Assembly: GCF_001424875.1 (NCBI RefSeq)
Contig: NZ_LMCT01000001.1
Coordinates: 220,168 to 284,167 of the forward strand
Reading direction: 5' to 3'
Length of the DNA stretch: 64,000 nucleotides
DNA from: Kitasatospora sp. Root107
GTDB lineage: Bacteria; Actinomycetota; Actinomycetes; Streptomycetales; Streptomycetaceae
Position numbers and translations under genes: made by a program. Under the pieces are notes generated by a model. It searched no databases. It was not told where the DNA came from and saw nothing but the letters and a program-made list of their open reading frames with translations. Positions 17,830 through 26,820 of this stretch are shown here, piece by piece. The first letter of the stretch is position 1. Each line of letters starts with the position of its first letter.

Positions 17830-20436
17830 ATGACCGGGACGGTAGAAGTGGACGTGGACGAGGGCCCGCACGGGTCCGCCACCGCAGCTCCCGGACTGCC
17901 CGCACCGTCGTTGACCAAGGGGACCAAGGGGGAAGAAGGAGTGGCCGAGGAGCCACCGAGCGGCGACCACCTCGCCGTGGACGAGCCACTGCTCGCCGCC
18001 CGGGCGCACCGCCCGTCCGATCTGCTCCGCTTCCTGGCCGGGCTCTGCGGCATAGTGGCGCTCTTCCTGGTGGCCCGCTTCGCGGTCTCCACCACCTTCG
18101 GCCTGCAGAACGACATCTCGGTCAACGCGGAGCGCATCCCCAGCTGGCTGACCACGGTCGCCGGCCTGGTGTCGAGCATCGCGGTACTGGCCGTCCCGCT
18201 CGCCTTCGCGGTCGAGCGGCTGATCAAACGGGACGGCCTGCGGGTCGCCGACGGCGTGCTGGCCTCGGTCCTGGCGTACGGGACCTCGCTCGGGGTGGAC
18301 TGGTGGGTCGCCGCGGGTGCGCCGATCACCGTCCAGGAGGCGCTCACCCAGGTGTCGTTGGGCAGCGGGCCGGTCCTGACCGATCCGGTGCACGGCTATC
18401 TCGCGCCGGTGATCGCCTACATGACGGCGGTCGGCATGTCGAGCCGCCCGCGCTGGCGGGTGGCGCTCTGGACGGTGGTGCTGCTCAGCGGGCTGACCGA
18501 GCTGATCAGCGGGTACACCACGGTGCTCTCGCTGGTCCTGACCGTGCTGATCGGCTGGTCGGTGGCGTACGCCACGCTGTACGCGATCGGCTCGCCCAAC
18601 ATCCGCCCGACCGGGCAGCACCTGATGATCGGCCTGCGCAAGGTCGGCTTCGCCCCGGCCGGTGCGCACCGTGCCCCGGACGCCCCGGGCGGCACCCGGC
18701 GGTACTACGTCGAGCAGCACTCCGGGCCGCCGCTGGACGTGCACATCATCGACCGCGAGCAGCAGGCCTCCGGCTTCTTCTACCGGGCCTGGCGGCGGCT
18801 GCGGCTGCGCTCGGTCGCGGTCCGCCGCAGCCCGCAGTCGCTGCGCCAGGCACTGGAGCAGGAAGCCCTGATCGCGTACGCGGCCACCGCCTCCGGCGCC
18901 CGCGCCCCGCAGCTGGTGGCCACCTCCGAACTCGGCCCGGACGCCGCCATCCTGGTGTACGAGAAGCTGACGGGCCGTCCGCTGGACGAGCTGACCGACG
19001 AGGAGATCACCGACCAGCTGATGACCTCGCTCTGGGAGGCCATCGACGCGCTGCACGAGCGCCGGATCGCCCACCGGCGGCTGACCGGCGAATCCCTGCT
19101 GGTGGTCGACGACAAGACCGGCTACCTGGTCAACCTCTCCGGCGGCGACATCGCGGCGGGCGACCTGACGCTCCGGATCGACGTCGCCCAGCTGCTCACC
19201 ACCTTCGCGCTGCGGATCGGCCCGGAGCGCGCGGTGGCGGTCGCCAACGGTGCGCTCGGCGCGGACCGGGTCGCGGCTGCGCTGCCGCTGCTCCAGCCGG
19301 TCGGCCTGAACCGGTCCACCCGGATCGACCTGGCCCGGCTGAACAAGGAGCGCAAGTCCGCCGCCCAGGCACTGGCGCTGGAGCAGGTCGCGGCGGGCGA
19401 GCGGACCCAGCAGCAGGCCGAGGAGGACATCGTGACGGCGAGCGAGGACCTGCTCAGCCGGATCCGCGGCCAGATCCTCCAGGTCGTCCCGGAGGCCCCG
19501 CTGGCACCGGCGAAGCTCGAGCGGCTCAAGCCGAAGACCGTGATCACCGTGGTGGCGCTGGCCTTCGCGGCGTACTTCGCGCTGACCACGATCAAGCCCG
19601 AGCAGTTCAACCTGGACCAGATGAACTGGGGCTGGGCGGCCGCCGCGCTGGCCGCCGCCGCCTTCACCTATGTCGCGGCCTCGATGAGCCTGACCGGCTT
19701 CGTGCCGGAACGGCTGCCGTTCCGGCGGACGGTGGCGGCCCAGATCGCCGGCTCGTTCGTGAAGCTGGTCGCGCCCGCCGCGATCGGCGGCATCGCGCTG
19801 AACACCCGCTACCTGCAGCGCTCCGGCATCCGCTCCGGCCCGGCGGTGGCCAGCGTCGGCGCCTCCCAGCTGGCCGGGCTGGCCGGGCACCTGGGACTGC
19901 TCTTCGTCTTCGGCCTGGTGACGGGCAGTCAGAAGGAGGGCGGCGAGGGCGCCGACAAGGCAGTGATCATCGCGATCCTGACCGCGGCGGTGCTGGCCCT
20001 GGTGATCGCGGCGGTGGGCCCGCTGCGGCGGTTCGTGGTGACCCGGGTGCGCTCGCTGTTCTTCGGCGTGGTGCCCCGGATGCTCGACCTGCTGCAGACC
20101 CCGACCAAGCTGCTCACCGGCTTCGGCGGCATCCTGCTGCTCACCCTGAGCTTCACCGCCTGCCTGGACGCCTCGATCCGGGCCTTCGGGTACTCGATGA
20201 GCTTCTCCGCCGTCGCGGTGGTCTTCCTGACCGCCAACGCGGCCGGCTCGGCGATCCCGACCCCGGGTGGCATCGGCGCGGTCGAGTTCGCCATGATCAC
20301 TGCCCTGACCATCAGCGGTGCCCCCGCCCCGATCGCCACCTCGGCGGTCTTCCTGTACCGGGCGCTGACCTTCTGGCTGCCCGTCATCCCCGGCTGGTTC
20401 TGCTACAACGTCCTGCAACGCAGAGGCGCGCTGTAA
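17830..20436 (+). CDS. Polytopic membrane protein with pseudokinase-like domain and C-terminal flippase-like (LPG_synthase_TM/UPF0104) domain
   Basis: About 868 residues. After a charged N-terminus there are some five to six membrane spans (about 60-260). A cytoplasmic protein-kinase-like region follows (about 285-500), and then six or more spans (about 570-860) of the UPF0104/AglD-MprF flippase type, including the typical NAAGSAIPTPGGIGAVEF loop. In the kinase-like region the HRD-equivalent reads HRRLTGESLL and the DFG-equivalent is LSGGD, so catalysis looks lost. The domain may sense nucleotide or bind a partner while the C-terminal part moves a lipid or polyprenyl-linked sugar; this is inference. 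ATG 17830 has GAGGA 9 nt upstream; GTG 17806 is an alternative. Confidence 0.8.
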   Translation: MTGTVEVDVDEGPHGSATAAPGLPAPSLTKGTKGEEGVAEEPPSGDHLAVDEPLLAARAHRPSDLLRFLAGLCGIVALFLVARFAVSTTFGLQNDISVNAERIPSWLTTVAGLVSSIAVLAVPLAFAVERLIKRDGLRVADGVLASVLAYGTSLGVDWWVAAGAPITVQEALTQVSLGSGPVLTDPVHGYLAPVIAYMTAVGMSSRPRWRVALWTVVLLSGLTELISGYTTVLSLVLTVLIGWSVAYATLYAIGSPNIRPTGQHLMIGLRKVGFAPAGAHRAPDAPGGTRRYYVEQHSGPPLDVHIIDREQQASGFFYRAWRRLRLRSVAVRRSPQSLRQALEQEALIAYAATASGARAPQLVATSELGPDAAILVYEKLTGRPLDELTDEEITDQLMTSLWEAIDALHERRIAHRRLTGESLLVVDDKTGYLVNLSGGDIAAGDLTLRIDVAQLLTTFALRIGPERAVAVANGALGADRVAAALPLLQPVGLNRSTRIDLARLNKERKSAAQALALEQVAAGERTQQQAEEDIVTASEDLLSRIRGQILQVVPEAPLAPAKLERLKPKTVITVVALAFAAYFALTTIKPEQFNLDQMNWGWAAAALAAAAFTYVAASMSLTGFVPERLPFRRTVAAQIAGSFVKLVAPAAIGGIALNTRYLQRSGIRSGPAVASVGASQLAGLAGHLGLLFVFGLVTGSQKEGGEGADKAVIIAILTAAVLALVIAAVGPLRRFVVTRVRSLFFGVVPRMLDLLQTPTKLLTGFGGILLLTLSFTACLDASIRAFGYSMSFSAVAVVFLTANAAGSAIPTPGGIGAVEFAMITALTISGAPAPIATSAVFLYRALTFWLPVIPGWFCYNVLQRRGAL

Positions 20437-20446
20437 CCGAAACGCC

Positions 20447-20483
20447 GAGAGGGGCGCGTGGCCAGTGGCCCCGCGCCCCTCTC
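20447..20483. terminator. Strong bidirectional terminator
   Basis: Perfect 12-bp stem GAGAGGGGCGCG/CGCGCCCCTCTC with a 13-nt loop, between the convergent membrane protein and moeZ genes. Confidence 0.85.
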
Positions 20484-20497
20484 CCGTTGCTCGCGTC

Positions 20498-21676
20498 CTA
20501 GTAGACCGGCTTGTGCGGCTCGATCTGGTTCACCCAGCCGAGCACGCCGCCACCGAGGTGGACCGCGTCCGAGAAGCCCGCCGACTTGAGGACGGCCAGC
20601 ACCTCGGCCGAGCGGACGCCCGACTTGCAGTGCAGCACGATCTTCTTGTCCTGCGGCAGCGTCTCCAGCGCGTTCCCCATCAGGAACTCGTTCTTCGGGA
20701 TCAGCACGGCACCCGGGATGTTGACGATCTCGTACTCGCCGGGCTCGCGGACGTCCACGAGGAAGATGTCCTCGTTGTCGTCCTGCCACTCCTTGAGCTG
20801 CTTGGAGGTGATGGTCGAGCCCGCGGCCGCGGCCTGGGCCTCCTCCGAGACGACGCCGCAGAAGGCCTCGTAGTCGATCAGCTCGGTGACCGTCGGGTTC
20901 TCACCGCAGAGCGCGCAGTCAGGGTCCTTGCGGATCTTGACCTGACGGTAGTTCATCTCCAGCGCGTCGTAGATCATCAGACGGCCCACCAGCGGCTCGC
21001 CGATGCCGGCCAGCAGCTTGATCGCCTCGGTGACCTGGATCGAACCGATCGAGGCGCAGAGCACGCCCAGCACGCCGCCCTCGGCGCAGGACGGCACCAT
21101 GCCGGCCGGCGGGGCCTCGGGGTAGAGGCAGCGGTAGCACGGGCCGTGCTCGGCCCAGAACACGCTGGCCTGGCCGTCGAAGCGGTAGATCGAGCCCCAC
21201 ACGTACGGCTTGCCGAGCAGCACCGCGGCGTCGTTCACCAGGTACCGGGTGGCGAAGTTGTCGGTGCCGTCGACGATCAGGTCGTAGCCGGAGAAGATCT
21301 CCATCACGTTGTCGTTGTCGAGGCGCTCCTCGTGCAGGATCACGTTGACGTAGGGGTTGATCTCCTGGACCGACTCCCGCGCCGACTCGCCCTTGGAGCG
21401 GCCGATGTCGGACTGGCCGTGGATGATCTGCCGCTGCAGGTTCGACTCGTCGACGACGTCGAACTCGACGATGCCGAGGGTGCCGACACCCGCCGCCGCC
21501 AGGTACATCAGGGCGGGCGAACCGAGGCCGCCGGCGCCGACACAGAGCACCTTGGCGTTCTTCAGCCGCTTCTGCCCGGCCATCCCGACATCGGGGATGA
21601 TCAGGTGGCGGGAGTACCGGCGGACCTCGTCAACGGTGAGCTCGGCGGCCGGCTCGACCAGGGGTGGCAGCGACAC
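20498..21676 (-). CDS. moeZ: MoeZ: adenylyltransferase/sulfurtransferase (ThiF/MoeB fold plus rhodanese)
   Basis: 392 residues with GTG start at 21676 (SLPPLVEPAAEL). The N-terminal E1-like domain has the ATP-binding GAGGLGSP, FDVVDESNLQRQ and DGTDNFATR motifs and paired zinc cysteines (CYRC and CALC). The C-terminal rhodanese domain has the catalytic Cys in LHCKSGVRS. MoeZ activates the C-terminal glycine of ubiquitin-like sulfur carriers (MoaD, ThiS, CysO and homologues) as the adenylate and loads sulfur from its rhodanese Cys. It thereby serves molybdopterin, thiamin, cysteine and natural-product thio groups. The length matches the 392 residues I remember for Streptomyces MoeZ. A GGAG site lies 5 nt before the GTG. 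Upstream in-frame ATGs exist but would add residues absent in homologues. Confidence 0.93.
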   Translation of the reverse strand: MSLPPLVEPAAELTVDEVRRYSRHLIIPDVGMAGQKRLKNAKVLCVGAGGLGSPALMYLAAAGVGTLGIVEFDVVDESNLQRQIIHGQSDIGRSKGESARESVQEINPYVNVILHEERLDNDNVMEIFSGYDLIVDGTDNFATRYLVNDAAVLLGKPYVWGSIYRFDGQASVFWAEHGPCYRCLYPEAPPAGMVPSCAEGGVLGVLCASIGSIQVTEAIKLLAGIGEPLVGRLMIYDALEMNYRQVKIRKDPDCALCGENPTVTELIDYEAFCGVVSEEAQAAAAGSTITSKQLKEWQDDNEDIFLVDVREPGEYEIVNIPGAVLIPKNEFLMGNALETLPQDKKIVLHCKSGVRSAEVLAVLKSAGFSDAVHLGGGVLGWVNQIEPHKPVY

Positions 21677-21852
21677 GGGGACTCCGATGGTCGTCAGTTC
21701 GGGGCTTGGCATGAGCCACCATCGGTGACTCTGATACGCCAACAGTGTCACTCGGTCGGGGTATTCCGAGACAGCAGGTCCGATGGGTGAGACAGTCGTC
21801 GCCGGATGCTGGGACCACTCCCCGAGGGCTCAACTCCCCTGGTGGGCGGCGG

Positions 21853-22803
21853 TCAGACCCGACAGGCGGTCTCCAGCCAGATGTCGCCCAGCGACTCCTC
21901 CAGCGGCACCTGTGTCCGCCAGCCGAGACGGTCCCGCGCCGTCCTGACGTCGGCCTGCCGCCACTGCGCCGGCTCGCCGGACGGGCGGTGCGGCGGGTAG
22001 TGCGGCGGGTGCTCCTGGCCCGCCCCGGGCTGCACCGGCAGCGCCGCCACCCGGGCATCCTCGCTGATCGAACCCTCGAACCCGGACGCCCGCACCAGCA
22101 ACTGCGCCGCGTCCCTGGCCCGGACCGCGTGGCCGCTGCCGATGTTGATCACCCCGGTGGCGGCCGAGACCGCGGCCGACTGGATCGCCCTGGCGACGTC
22201 CCTGACGTCGACGAAATCCCGGTATCCGGACAGGTCCGGCATCCGGACCTGGTGCTCCTCCTGCTCCAACGCCCGACGCAGCCCCTCCGCCAGCCGCCCG
22301 AACAGCGAGGCCGCCGGCGAGCCGGGACCGACCACGTCGAAGACCCGGAGCACCGCCGCGTCCAGGCCGGAGGCCAGCACCAGCTCCGTCCCGGCCAGCT
22401 TGGAGACCCCGTACGGGCCGGCGGGCCGGGGCTCCGCAGTCTCCGGGACCGGCACCCCGCTCGGCATCGGCCCGTACTCGGCGGCCGAGCCGACATGCAC
22501 CAGCCTGGCCGGCTCCCGGCTGCGCCGGATCGCCTCGCAGACGGTGGCCACCGCGAGCGTGTTGGACCGGATCAGGGCCCGTGAGCTGCCGTAGGTCGCC
22601 CCGGCGCAGTTGATCACCGCCTGCGGAGCCACCGCGTCCAGGAACCGGGCCAGCGCGCCGGGGCTGCCCGCCGTCAGGTCGAAGCGGATGTCGGCCGAGT
22701 CGCGTCGGCCGAGCACGGTGACCTGGAGGTCCGGTTCGACCAGCAGTCGTTCGGCGACCCGACGGCCGATGAAGCCATCGGCGCCCAGCAGCAGCACCCT
22801 CAT
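21853..22803 (-). CDS. NAD-dependent epimerase/dehydratase family protein
   Basis: 316 residues of extended SDR fold. The Rossmann motif GADGFIGRR is at 8-16 (TGXXGXXG type), the substrate/NAD region is VHVGSAAEYGPMP, and the catalytic Tyr-x3-Lys is YGVSK. It therefore keeps the active-site pair expected of nucleotide-sugar epimerases or reductases. It is the last of three genes in the same direction, after a glycosyltransferase and a polytopic membrane protein, which suggests it makes or modifies the sugar donor. ATG 22803 has AAGGA 9 nt upstream. The spacing to the previous gene (44 nt) permits an operon. The substrate is unknown. Confidence 0.85.
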   Translation of the reverse strand: MRVLLLGADGFIGRRVAERLLVEPDLQVTVLGRRDSADIRFDLTAGSPGALARFLDAVAPQAVINCAGATYGSSRALIRSNTLAVATVCEAIRRSREPARLVHVGSAAEYGPMPSGVPVPETAEPRPAGPYGVSKLAGTELVLASGLDAAVLRVFDVVGPGSPAASLFGRLAEGLRRALEQEEHQVRMPDLSGYRDFVDVRDVARAIQSAAVSAATGVINIGSGHAVRARDAAQLLVRASGFEGSISEDARVAALPVQPGAGQEHPPHYPPHRPSGEPAQWRQADVRTARDRLGWRTQVPLEESLGDIWLETACRV

Positions 22804-22847
22804 CAGGGGGTGTCCTTCCATGAGATTCGTACGGGGGACAGAGGGGG

Positions 22848-23852
22848 TTATCGCCGGTGCGCGCCCGGGCGGCCCAGCACCAGCCAGGCGTACGGCAGCA
22901 GCAGGGCGGCGGCCGATCCGCAGGCGAGCAGTTGGGCGGTCTCCGGCCGGTACCGGGCCGCCGCCGTGAGCAGCAGGCCCGCCGTGCCGGCCGCCAGCAG
23001 CCCGGCCACCGCCGGCGTCGCCCGGCCGCAGCGCAGCAGGACCGTCGCCGGGAGCAGCAGCAGCGCGAGCGCGGCCTGGCCGGCCCACTGCGGGCCGGTC
23101 GCCCGGTGCACGGCCTCGTACAGCAGGCCGCCGCCCGGGCGCGGGCCGACGGCGGTGAGCAGCAGCAGGCCGGTCAGGCCGAGTCCGGCCGTCGCCAGCA
23201 GGTGCAGCGCGGACGCCACCGGCAGGGCCGGCCACATCCGGGCCCGGAAGTCGGCCATCGTGCGGGCCGCGCCGAGGTGGCCCCAGCCCACCTGCCGCAG
23301 CCAGCCGGTGGTCCACTCGACCGCGCCGACGGCCGTCGCGACGGCCACGCCCAGCACGGCTCCGGCCGGGCCGCCGGTCGTCACCGGCAGCACCACCAGC
23401 AGGGCCACTCCGGCGCCGTAGCCGGCCCGGTGCAGAACCGTTCCGTCCGGCGCTGACGCTCCGTCAGGACGGGCGGCCGCCCAGGCCAGCCAGCCGCCGC
23501 AGAGCACGGCCAGCGGCCCCCGGGCCACCGGCGGCAGAACGGCCACGCCACCGGCCAGCGCCGCCGCCGGCAGACCGTGCCGGACGGCACTGCGCAGCGC
23601 CTGCCAGGACCGCTGCTGCCAGCGCACCGGCGGCACCGGGACCGGGGCGGTCGGCGGGCGGCGCGGGACCCGGGCGTACAGCTCCTCGGCCAGCGAGAAC
23701 ACGTCGGCGTGCCGGCAGCGGGCCGCCTCGGCGGGGCCGAGACCGGCGTCCTCCAGGGCGGCGGCGATCTCCAGCGCGTCCACGGCCTGCTCGCACGAGG
23801 TGCGGTGACGCTCCATCAACTCCCGTACCGGATCCACCTCCCGCCCGGTCAT
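22848..23852 (-). CDS. Polytopic membrane protein of unknown function, middle gene of the glycosyltransferase cassette
   Basis: 334 residues. A soluble N-terminal segment (about 1-75) contains a helical, Cys-bearing stretch (SCEQAVDALEIAA; AARCRHADVF). From about 85 there are some eight to nine hydrophobic spans rich in Ala, Leu and Gly. I recognise no transport or enzyme signature. The ATG overlaps the glycosyltransferase stop codon by one base (TGATG), so the two proteins are translationally coupled and likely work together, perhaps in polymer or glycolipid export. That role is inference from context. Confidence 0.75.
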   Translation of the reverse strand: MTGREVDPVRELMERHRTSCEQAVDALEIAAALEDAGLGPAEAARCRHADVFSLAEELYARVPRRPPTAPVPVPPVRWQQRSWQALRSAVRHGLPAAALAGGVAVLPPVARGPLAVLCGGWLAWAAARPDGASAPDGTVLHRAGYGAGVALLVVLPVTTGGPAGAVLGVAVATAVGAVEWTTGWLRQVGWGHLGAARTMADFRARMWPALPVASALHLLATAGLGLTGLLLLTAVGPRPGGGLLYEAVHRATGPQWAGQAALALLLLPATVLLRCGRATPAVAGLLAAGTAGLLLTAAARYRPETAQLLACGSAAALLLPYAWLVLGRPGAHRR

Positions 23853-25372
23853 CAGACGGCCTCGGCCACGGGCTCGGCGGTGGCGGGACCTGCCACCCAG
23901 TACTCGGCGGGCCGGGCGAACGGCCGGGCCGCCGCCTTGGCCACCGTCGGGAAGGCGGGCCAGCGGGAGACCAGCTCCAGGTAGATCTCCCGGAAGGCCG
24001 TCACCACCGGCTCCACCGCAAAACGCTCCTGGGCCCGCAGCCGCCCGGCCAGACCGAGCCTGGCCCGCCGCTCCTCGTCGCCGAGCAGCGCCAGGCAGGC
24101 GGTGGCCAGCGCGGCGGGGTCGCGCGGCGGCACCAGCAGGCCGGTCGGCCCGACCACCTCGCGGGCCACCCCGACCTCGGTGGCCACCACCGCGCGGCCG
24201 CTCAGCATCGCGTCCGCCAGCAGGCGCGGGCTGCGCTGGGCGAGCGCCGAGAACACCACCAGGCTGCCCGCCGCCCAAACCTCGGCCGGGCCGCTCTCGG
24301 GCCTGCCCTCGAAGCTGACCGCCGCGTCCACGCCGAGCCGCTCGGCTATCTCCCGGCAGTGCGCCAGGAAGCCGGGCGCACCCTCCTCGCCGTACATCCG
24401 CAGCCGGGCGGCGGGCTGCTCGGCCCTGATCCGGGCGAAGGCGTGCAGCATCAGCGCCGGATCACGCCCCGGCTCCAGCGCCCCGGCCCAGACCAGCACC
24501 GGGCCGCCCTCCGGCTCGGGCCCGGCCGCCGCCCTGGCCACCGCCGGGGTGCCCTCGTGCACCACCCTGATCCGCGCTGGGTCGGCCCCGCAGCGCTCCT
24601 GCCAGTGCCGGTCGTAGCCGCTGCCCGGGGTGAGCACGGCGGCCTGCCGGTAGGTCTCCTCGGTGAGCAGCCGGAAGAAGCCGATCAGCAGCGCGCGGAC
24701 CGGCCAGCGGTACGGCGCGGTGCGGTAGCTGCGGTACTGCTCGCGCAGGTGCAGCCCGTGCTCGGTGATCACGAAGGGCACGCCGTGAAGCTGCTTGGCG
24801 ACCAGCGCGGGCAGTGCGGCCGGGCCGCCGCCCACCACGTGGCACAGGTCGGCCGAGCCGAGCCCGCCGGGGCCGGTGCCGTACCAGGGCGCGGAGAGCG
24901 GTCGCAGGCACTGCTCCAGCAGGTCCGCCGCCACCAGCACGTCCCTGACCTGCGGCTGGCCCGCCGCCGTCTCGGCGCCGGGCGAACGCCAAGCCTGCTC
25001 AAGCACCCGCTGGGCCGGCCCCGATGCCAGGAAGGCCGGCAGCGCGCCGTCCTCCCGACCGAGCGCCGCCAGCCGGTGCAGCGCGGGGCCGAAGGACTCC
25101 CGCTCGCCGGGTATCACCAGTGAGCGGATCAGCGCGCGGTACGCCTGCTGGTAGGACCGCCGCCGGTGCAGCGCGGGCCCACGCCCCTTCGGCCGCCGCC
25201 CCCAGAGCGGCAGCTCGGCGACCGGCACCGGGCCCTCGTCGGGCCCGCCACCCCCGCCCAGCAGGTAGAGCCGGAACTCGTGCTCGGGCAGACCCTCGAT
25301 CAGCCGCCCGCACCAGCTGTCGGCACGCTGTGCGTACGAGCTGGCACCCTCGGTGAGCAGAGCAATGCGCAC
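23852..25372 (-). CDS. GT4-family glycosyltransferase with PelF-like (DUF3492) N-terminus
   Basis: 506 residues. The start RIALLTEGASSYAQRADSWC resembles PelF-type glycosyltransferases, which open with a similar ALLTEG...WC motif and an extended DUF3492 region. The C-terminal GT-B half has VLVWAGALEPGRDPALML, FEGRPESGPAEVW and the donor-binding E-x7-E-like segment (SPRLLADAMLSGRAVVATEVG) followed by PTGLLVPPRD. PelF uses UDP-sugars to build an exopolysaccharide at the cytoplasmic face. GTG 25372 has GGAGG 6 nt upstream. The first of three coupled genes, with a membrane protein and an SDR epimerase, it looks like a small surface-glycan module. The usual PelG partner is not recognisable. Confidence 0.82.
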   Translation of the reverse strand: MRIALLTEGASSYAQRADSWCGRLIEGLPEHEFRLYLLGGGGGPDEGPVPVAELPLWGRRPKGRGPALHRRRSYQQAYRALIRSLVIPGERESFGPALHRLAALGREDGALPAFLASGPAQRVLEQAWRSPGAETAAGQPQVRDVLVAADLLEQCLRPLSAPWYGTGPGGLGSADLCHVVGGGPAALPALVAKQLHGVPFVITEHGLHLREQYRSYRTAPYRWPVRALLIGFFRLLTEETYRQAAVLTPGSGYDRHWQERCGADPARIRVVHEGTPAVARAAAGPEPEGGPVLVWAGALEPGRDPALMLHAFARIRAEQPAARLRMYGEEGAPGFLAHCREIAERLGVDAAVSFEGRPESGPAEVWAAGSLVVFSALAQRSPRLLADAMLSGRAVVATEVGVAREVVGPTGLLVPPRDPAALATACLALLGDEERRARLGLAGRLRAQERFAVEPVVTAFREIYLELVSRWPAFPTVAKAAARPFARPAEYWVAGPATAEPVAEAV

Positions 25373-25673
25373 GACGACCTCCAGAGCAGAGCGGTTCCCT
25401 TGACCGGGTGCGGTTACGCCACGGCCTCAGCCGACGTACCAGTACTCAGAACGGGCTCCCGGCGGGCTCCACCGCACCGCTCGACACCCTGCGCAGCCGC
25501 AGACGCCTGCTGCTCCCCCACACCTGTTCGGTCCGACACCACGAAGGTAGAACGAAACGCTGACGACCCATCGGTCACGGACCCGGCAGCCACCTGAACG
25601 AGTGAACCCGCGTGACCTCGACCGCAGTCCGCCGTTCTCCGGCCGTCCGATCCGCCGCCGATCCGACGCCCCG
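25373..25673. other. Intergenic region upstream of the glycosyltransferase cassette
   Basis: 301 bp between two minus-strand genes. It must carry the cassette promoter. TACCTT (minus strand, near 25540) is a possible -10 without a good -35. I see no repeat, RNA gene or convincing small ORF. Confidence 0.4.
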
Positions 25674-26585
25674 TCAGCTCTCGGCCAGCAGCTCCCGCAC
25701 CGAGCGCGCCACCAGCTCCGGGTGCTCCAGCATCGCCACGTGCCCCGACTCCGGCAGCACCAGCAGCCGGGCGTCCGCGAACTCCGCGCAGGCCCGCCGG
25801 GCGGACCGGTACGAGACCAGCTTGTCGCGCAGCCCGTACACCAGCAGCACCGGCGCCTTCACCTGCGCCGCCTGCCGCCAGAGCGCCTGCTCACCGCGCT
25901 CGGTGTACGCCGCGACGATCCCGCGCGCCGAACCGGCCAGCGCCGCCAGCGCGTACGGCAGCCCGGCCCGGCGCCGGTACTCGGCCACCGCCCGGTCCCA
26001 CTGCGCGGGCGGCACGGCCGCCGGGTCGCCGTAGACCAGCGCGAGCAGCTCCCGGGTGGCCTGCTCGACGTCGCCGCCGGGGCTGCGGGTCCGGCCCAGC
26101 AGGGCGGGGACGCCGGGCAGTGCGAGCAGGCCGGTCGGCCAGGCGGTGTACTGCGGCGGCAGCTCGGGCAGCGCGGGCGAGATCAGCGTGAGGCTGCGCA
26201 CCAGGTCGGGCCGCAGCGCGGCCAGCCGGACCGCGACCGCGCCGCCGAGCGAGTTGCCGAACAGGTGCACCGGGCCCCGGTTCGCCGCCTCCAGGTACCC
26301 GATCACCGCCCGGACGTGCCCGGAGAGCGAGAGGTTGCCGTCCTGCGGCGGCGCGGACCAGCCGAAGCCGGGCAGGTCGACCGTCTCGGCCGCGAGCTCC
26401 CCGCCGAGCTCGGCGATCAGCTCGGTCCAGTTGTCGCCCGAGCCGCCGAGCCCGTGCACGAAGAGCGCGGGCGGCAGCCCCTCGGTGGCCGCTGCGGGAC
26501 CGCTCACCGCGAGCACCGCCCCGGGGACCTGCACGGTCCGCTCCGGCCCCGGTTCCTCCGCCGCCACCTGCTGCTCAGTGCTCAT
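25674..26585 (-). CDS. Alpha/beta-fold hydrolase
   Basis: 303 residues. FVHGLGGSGDNW carries the oxyanion-hole HG motif, the nucleophile elbow is LFGNSLGGAVA (Ser), the acid is in VLLVYGLRDKLV (Asp), and the catalytic His is in LPESGHVAMLEHP. The fold is that of small esterases, epoxide hydrolases and meta-cleavage hydrolases; the substrate cannot be told. No signal peptide. The start is ATG 26585 (MSTEQQV); there is no Shine-Dalgarno, but TACGAT sits 8 nt upstream, suggesting a leaderless message. The gene is divergent from the TetR gene at 26821. Confidence 0.9.
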   Translation of the reverse strand: MSTEQQVAAEEPGPERTVQVPGAVLAVSGPAAATEGLPPALFVHGLGGSGDNWTELIAELGGELAAETVDLPGFGWSAPPQDGNLSLSGHVRAVIGYLEAANRGPVHLFGNSLGGAVAVRLAALRPDLVRSLTLISPALPELPPQYTAWPTGLLALPGVPALLGRTRSPGGDVEQATRELLALVYGDPAAVPPAQWDRAVAEYRRRAGLPYALAALAGSARGIVAAYTERGEQALWRQAAQVKAPVLLVYGLRDKLVSYRSARRACAEFADARLLVLPESGHVAMLEHPELVARSVRELLAES

Positions 26586-26593
26586 GAGGCACG

Positions 26594-26599
26594 ATCGTA
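26594..26599 (-). promoter_or_regulatory. -10 box of a possible leaderless promoter for the alpha/beta hydrolase
   Basis: TACGAT on the minus strand, 8 nt before the ATG at 26585. No clear -35 is seen. Confidence 0.35.
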
Positions 26600-26820
26600 G
26601 TGAGCAGTACCGCTCCAGCCCAGCATCCACGACGTCTCAGGCTCTGGACAGCGCAGGTGAGCCCCGTATTGTGTGCTTCCGACAAGGGGGCCGGGCGCTT
26701 TTCTCGCCCTCGCCCGGCGCGGATCGGGTTACCCAAAAGTAGAATCAGTCACCTTGCCAGCAATGCCCGGCACACCCGCCCCAGAGGGCGCTGCCGCAGA
26801 CCGTGAAGTGAGGAGCGCCC

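Noticed and set aside
17338..20418. A minus-strand open frame of about 1000 codons antisense to the flippase-like gene
   Set aside because: Its residues are Gly/Arg/Gln/Asp-rich without domains, it is a mirror of codon bias in the GC-rich plus-strand gene, and only its last 111 codons (the ATL protein) form a real domain.
22802..22821. Second ATG six codons upstream of the SDR epimerase start
   Set aside because: The Rossmann strand begins right after ATG 22803, which has AAGGA upstream; the earlier ATG has no ribosome site.
25330..25400. GGGAACC-N16-CGTC upstream of the glycosyltransferase as a sigma-E-type promoter
   Set aside because: Its -10 would fall on the ribosome site and start codon, so a transcript from it could not encode the full protein.
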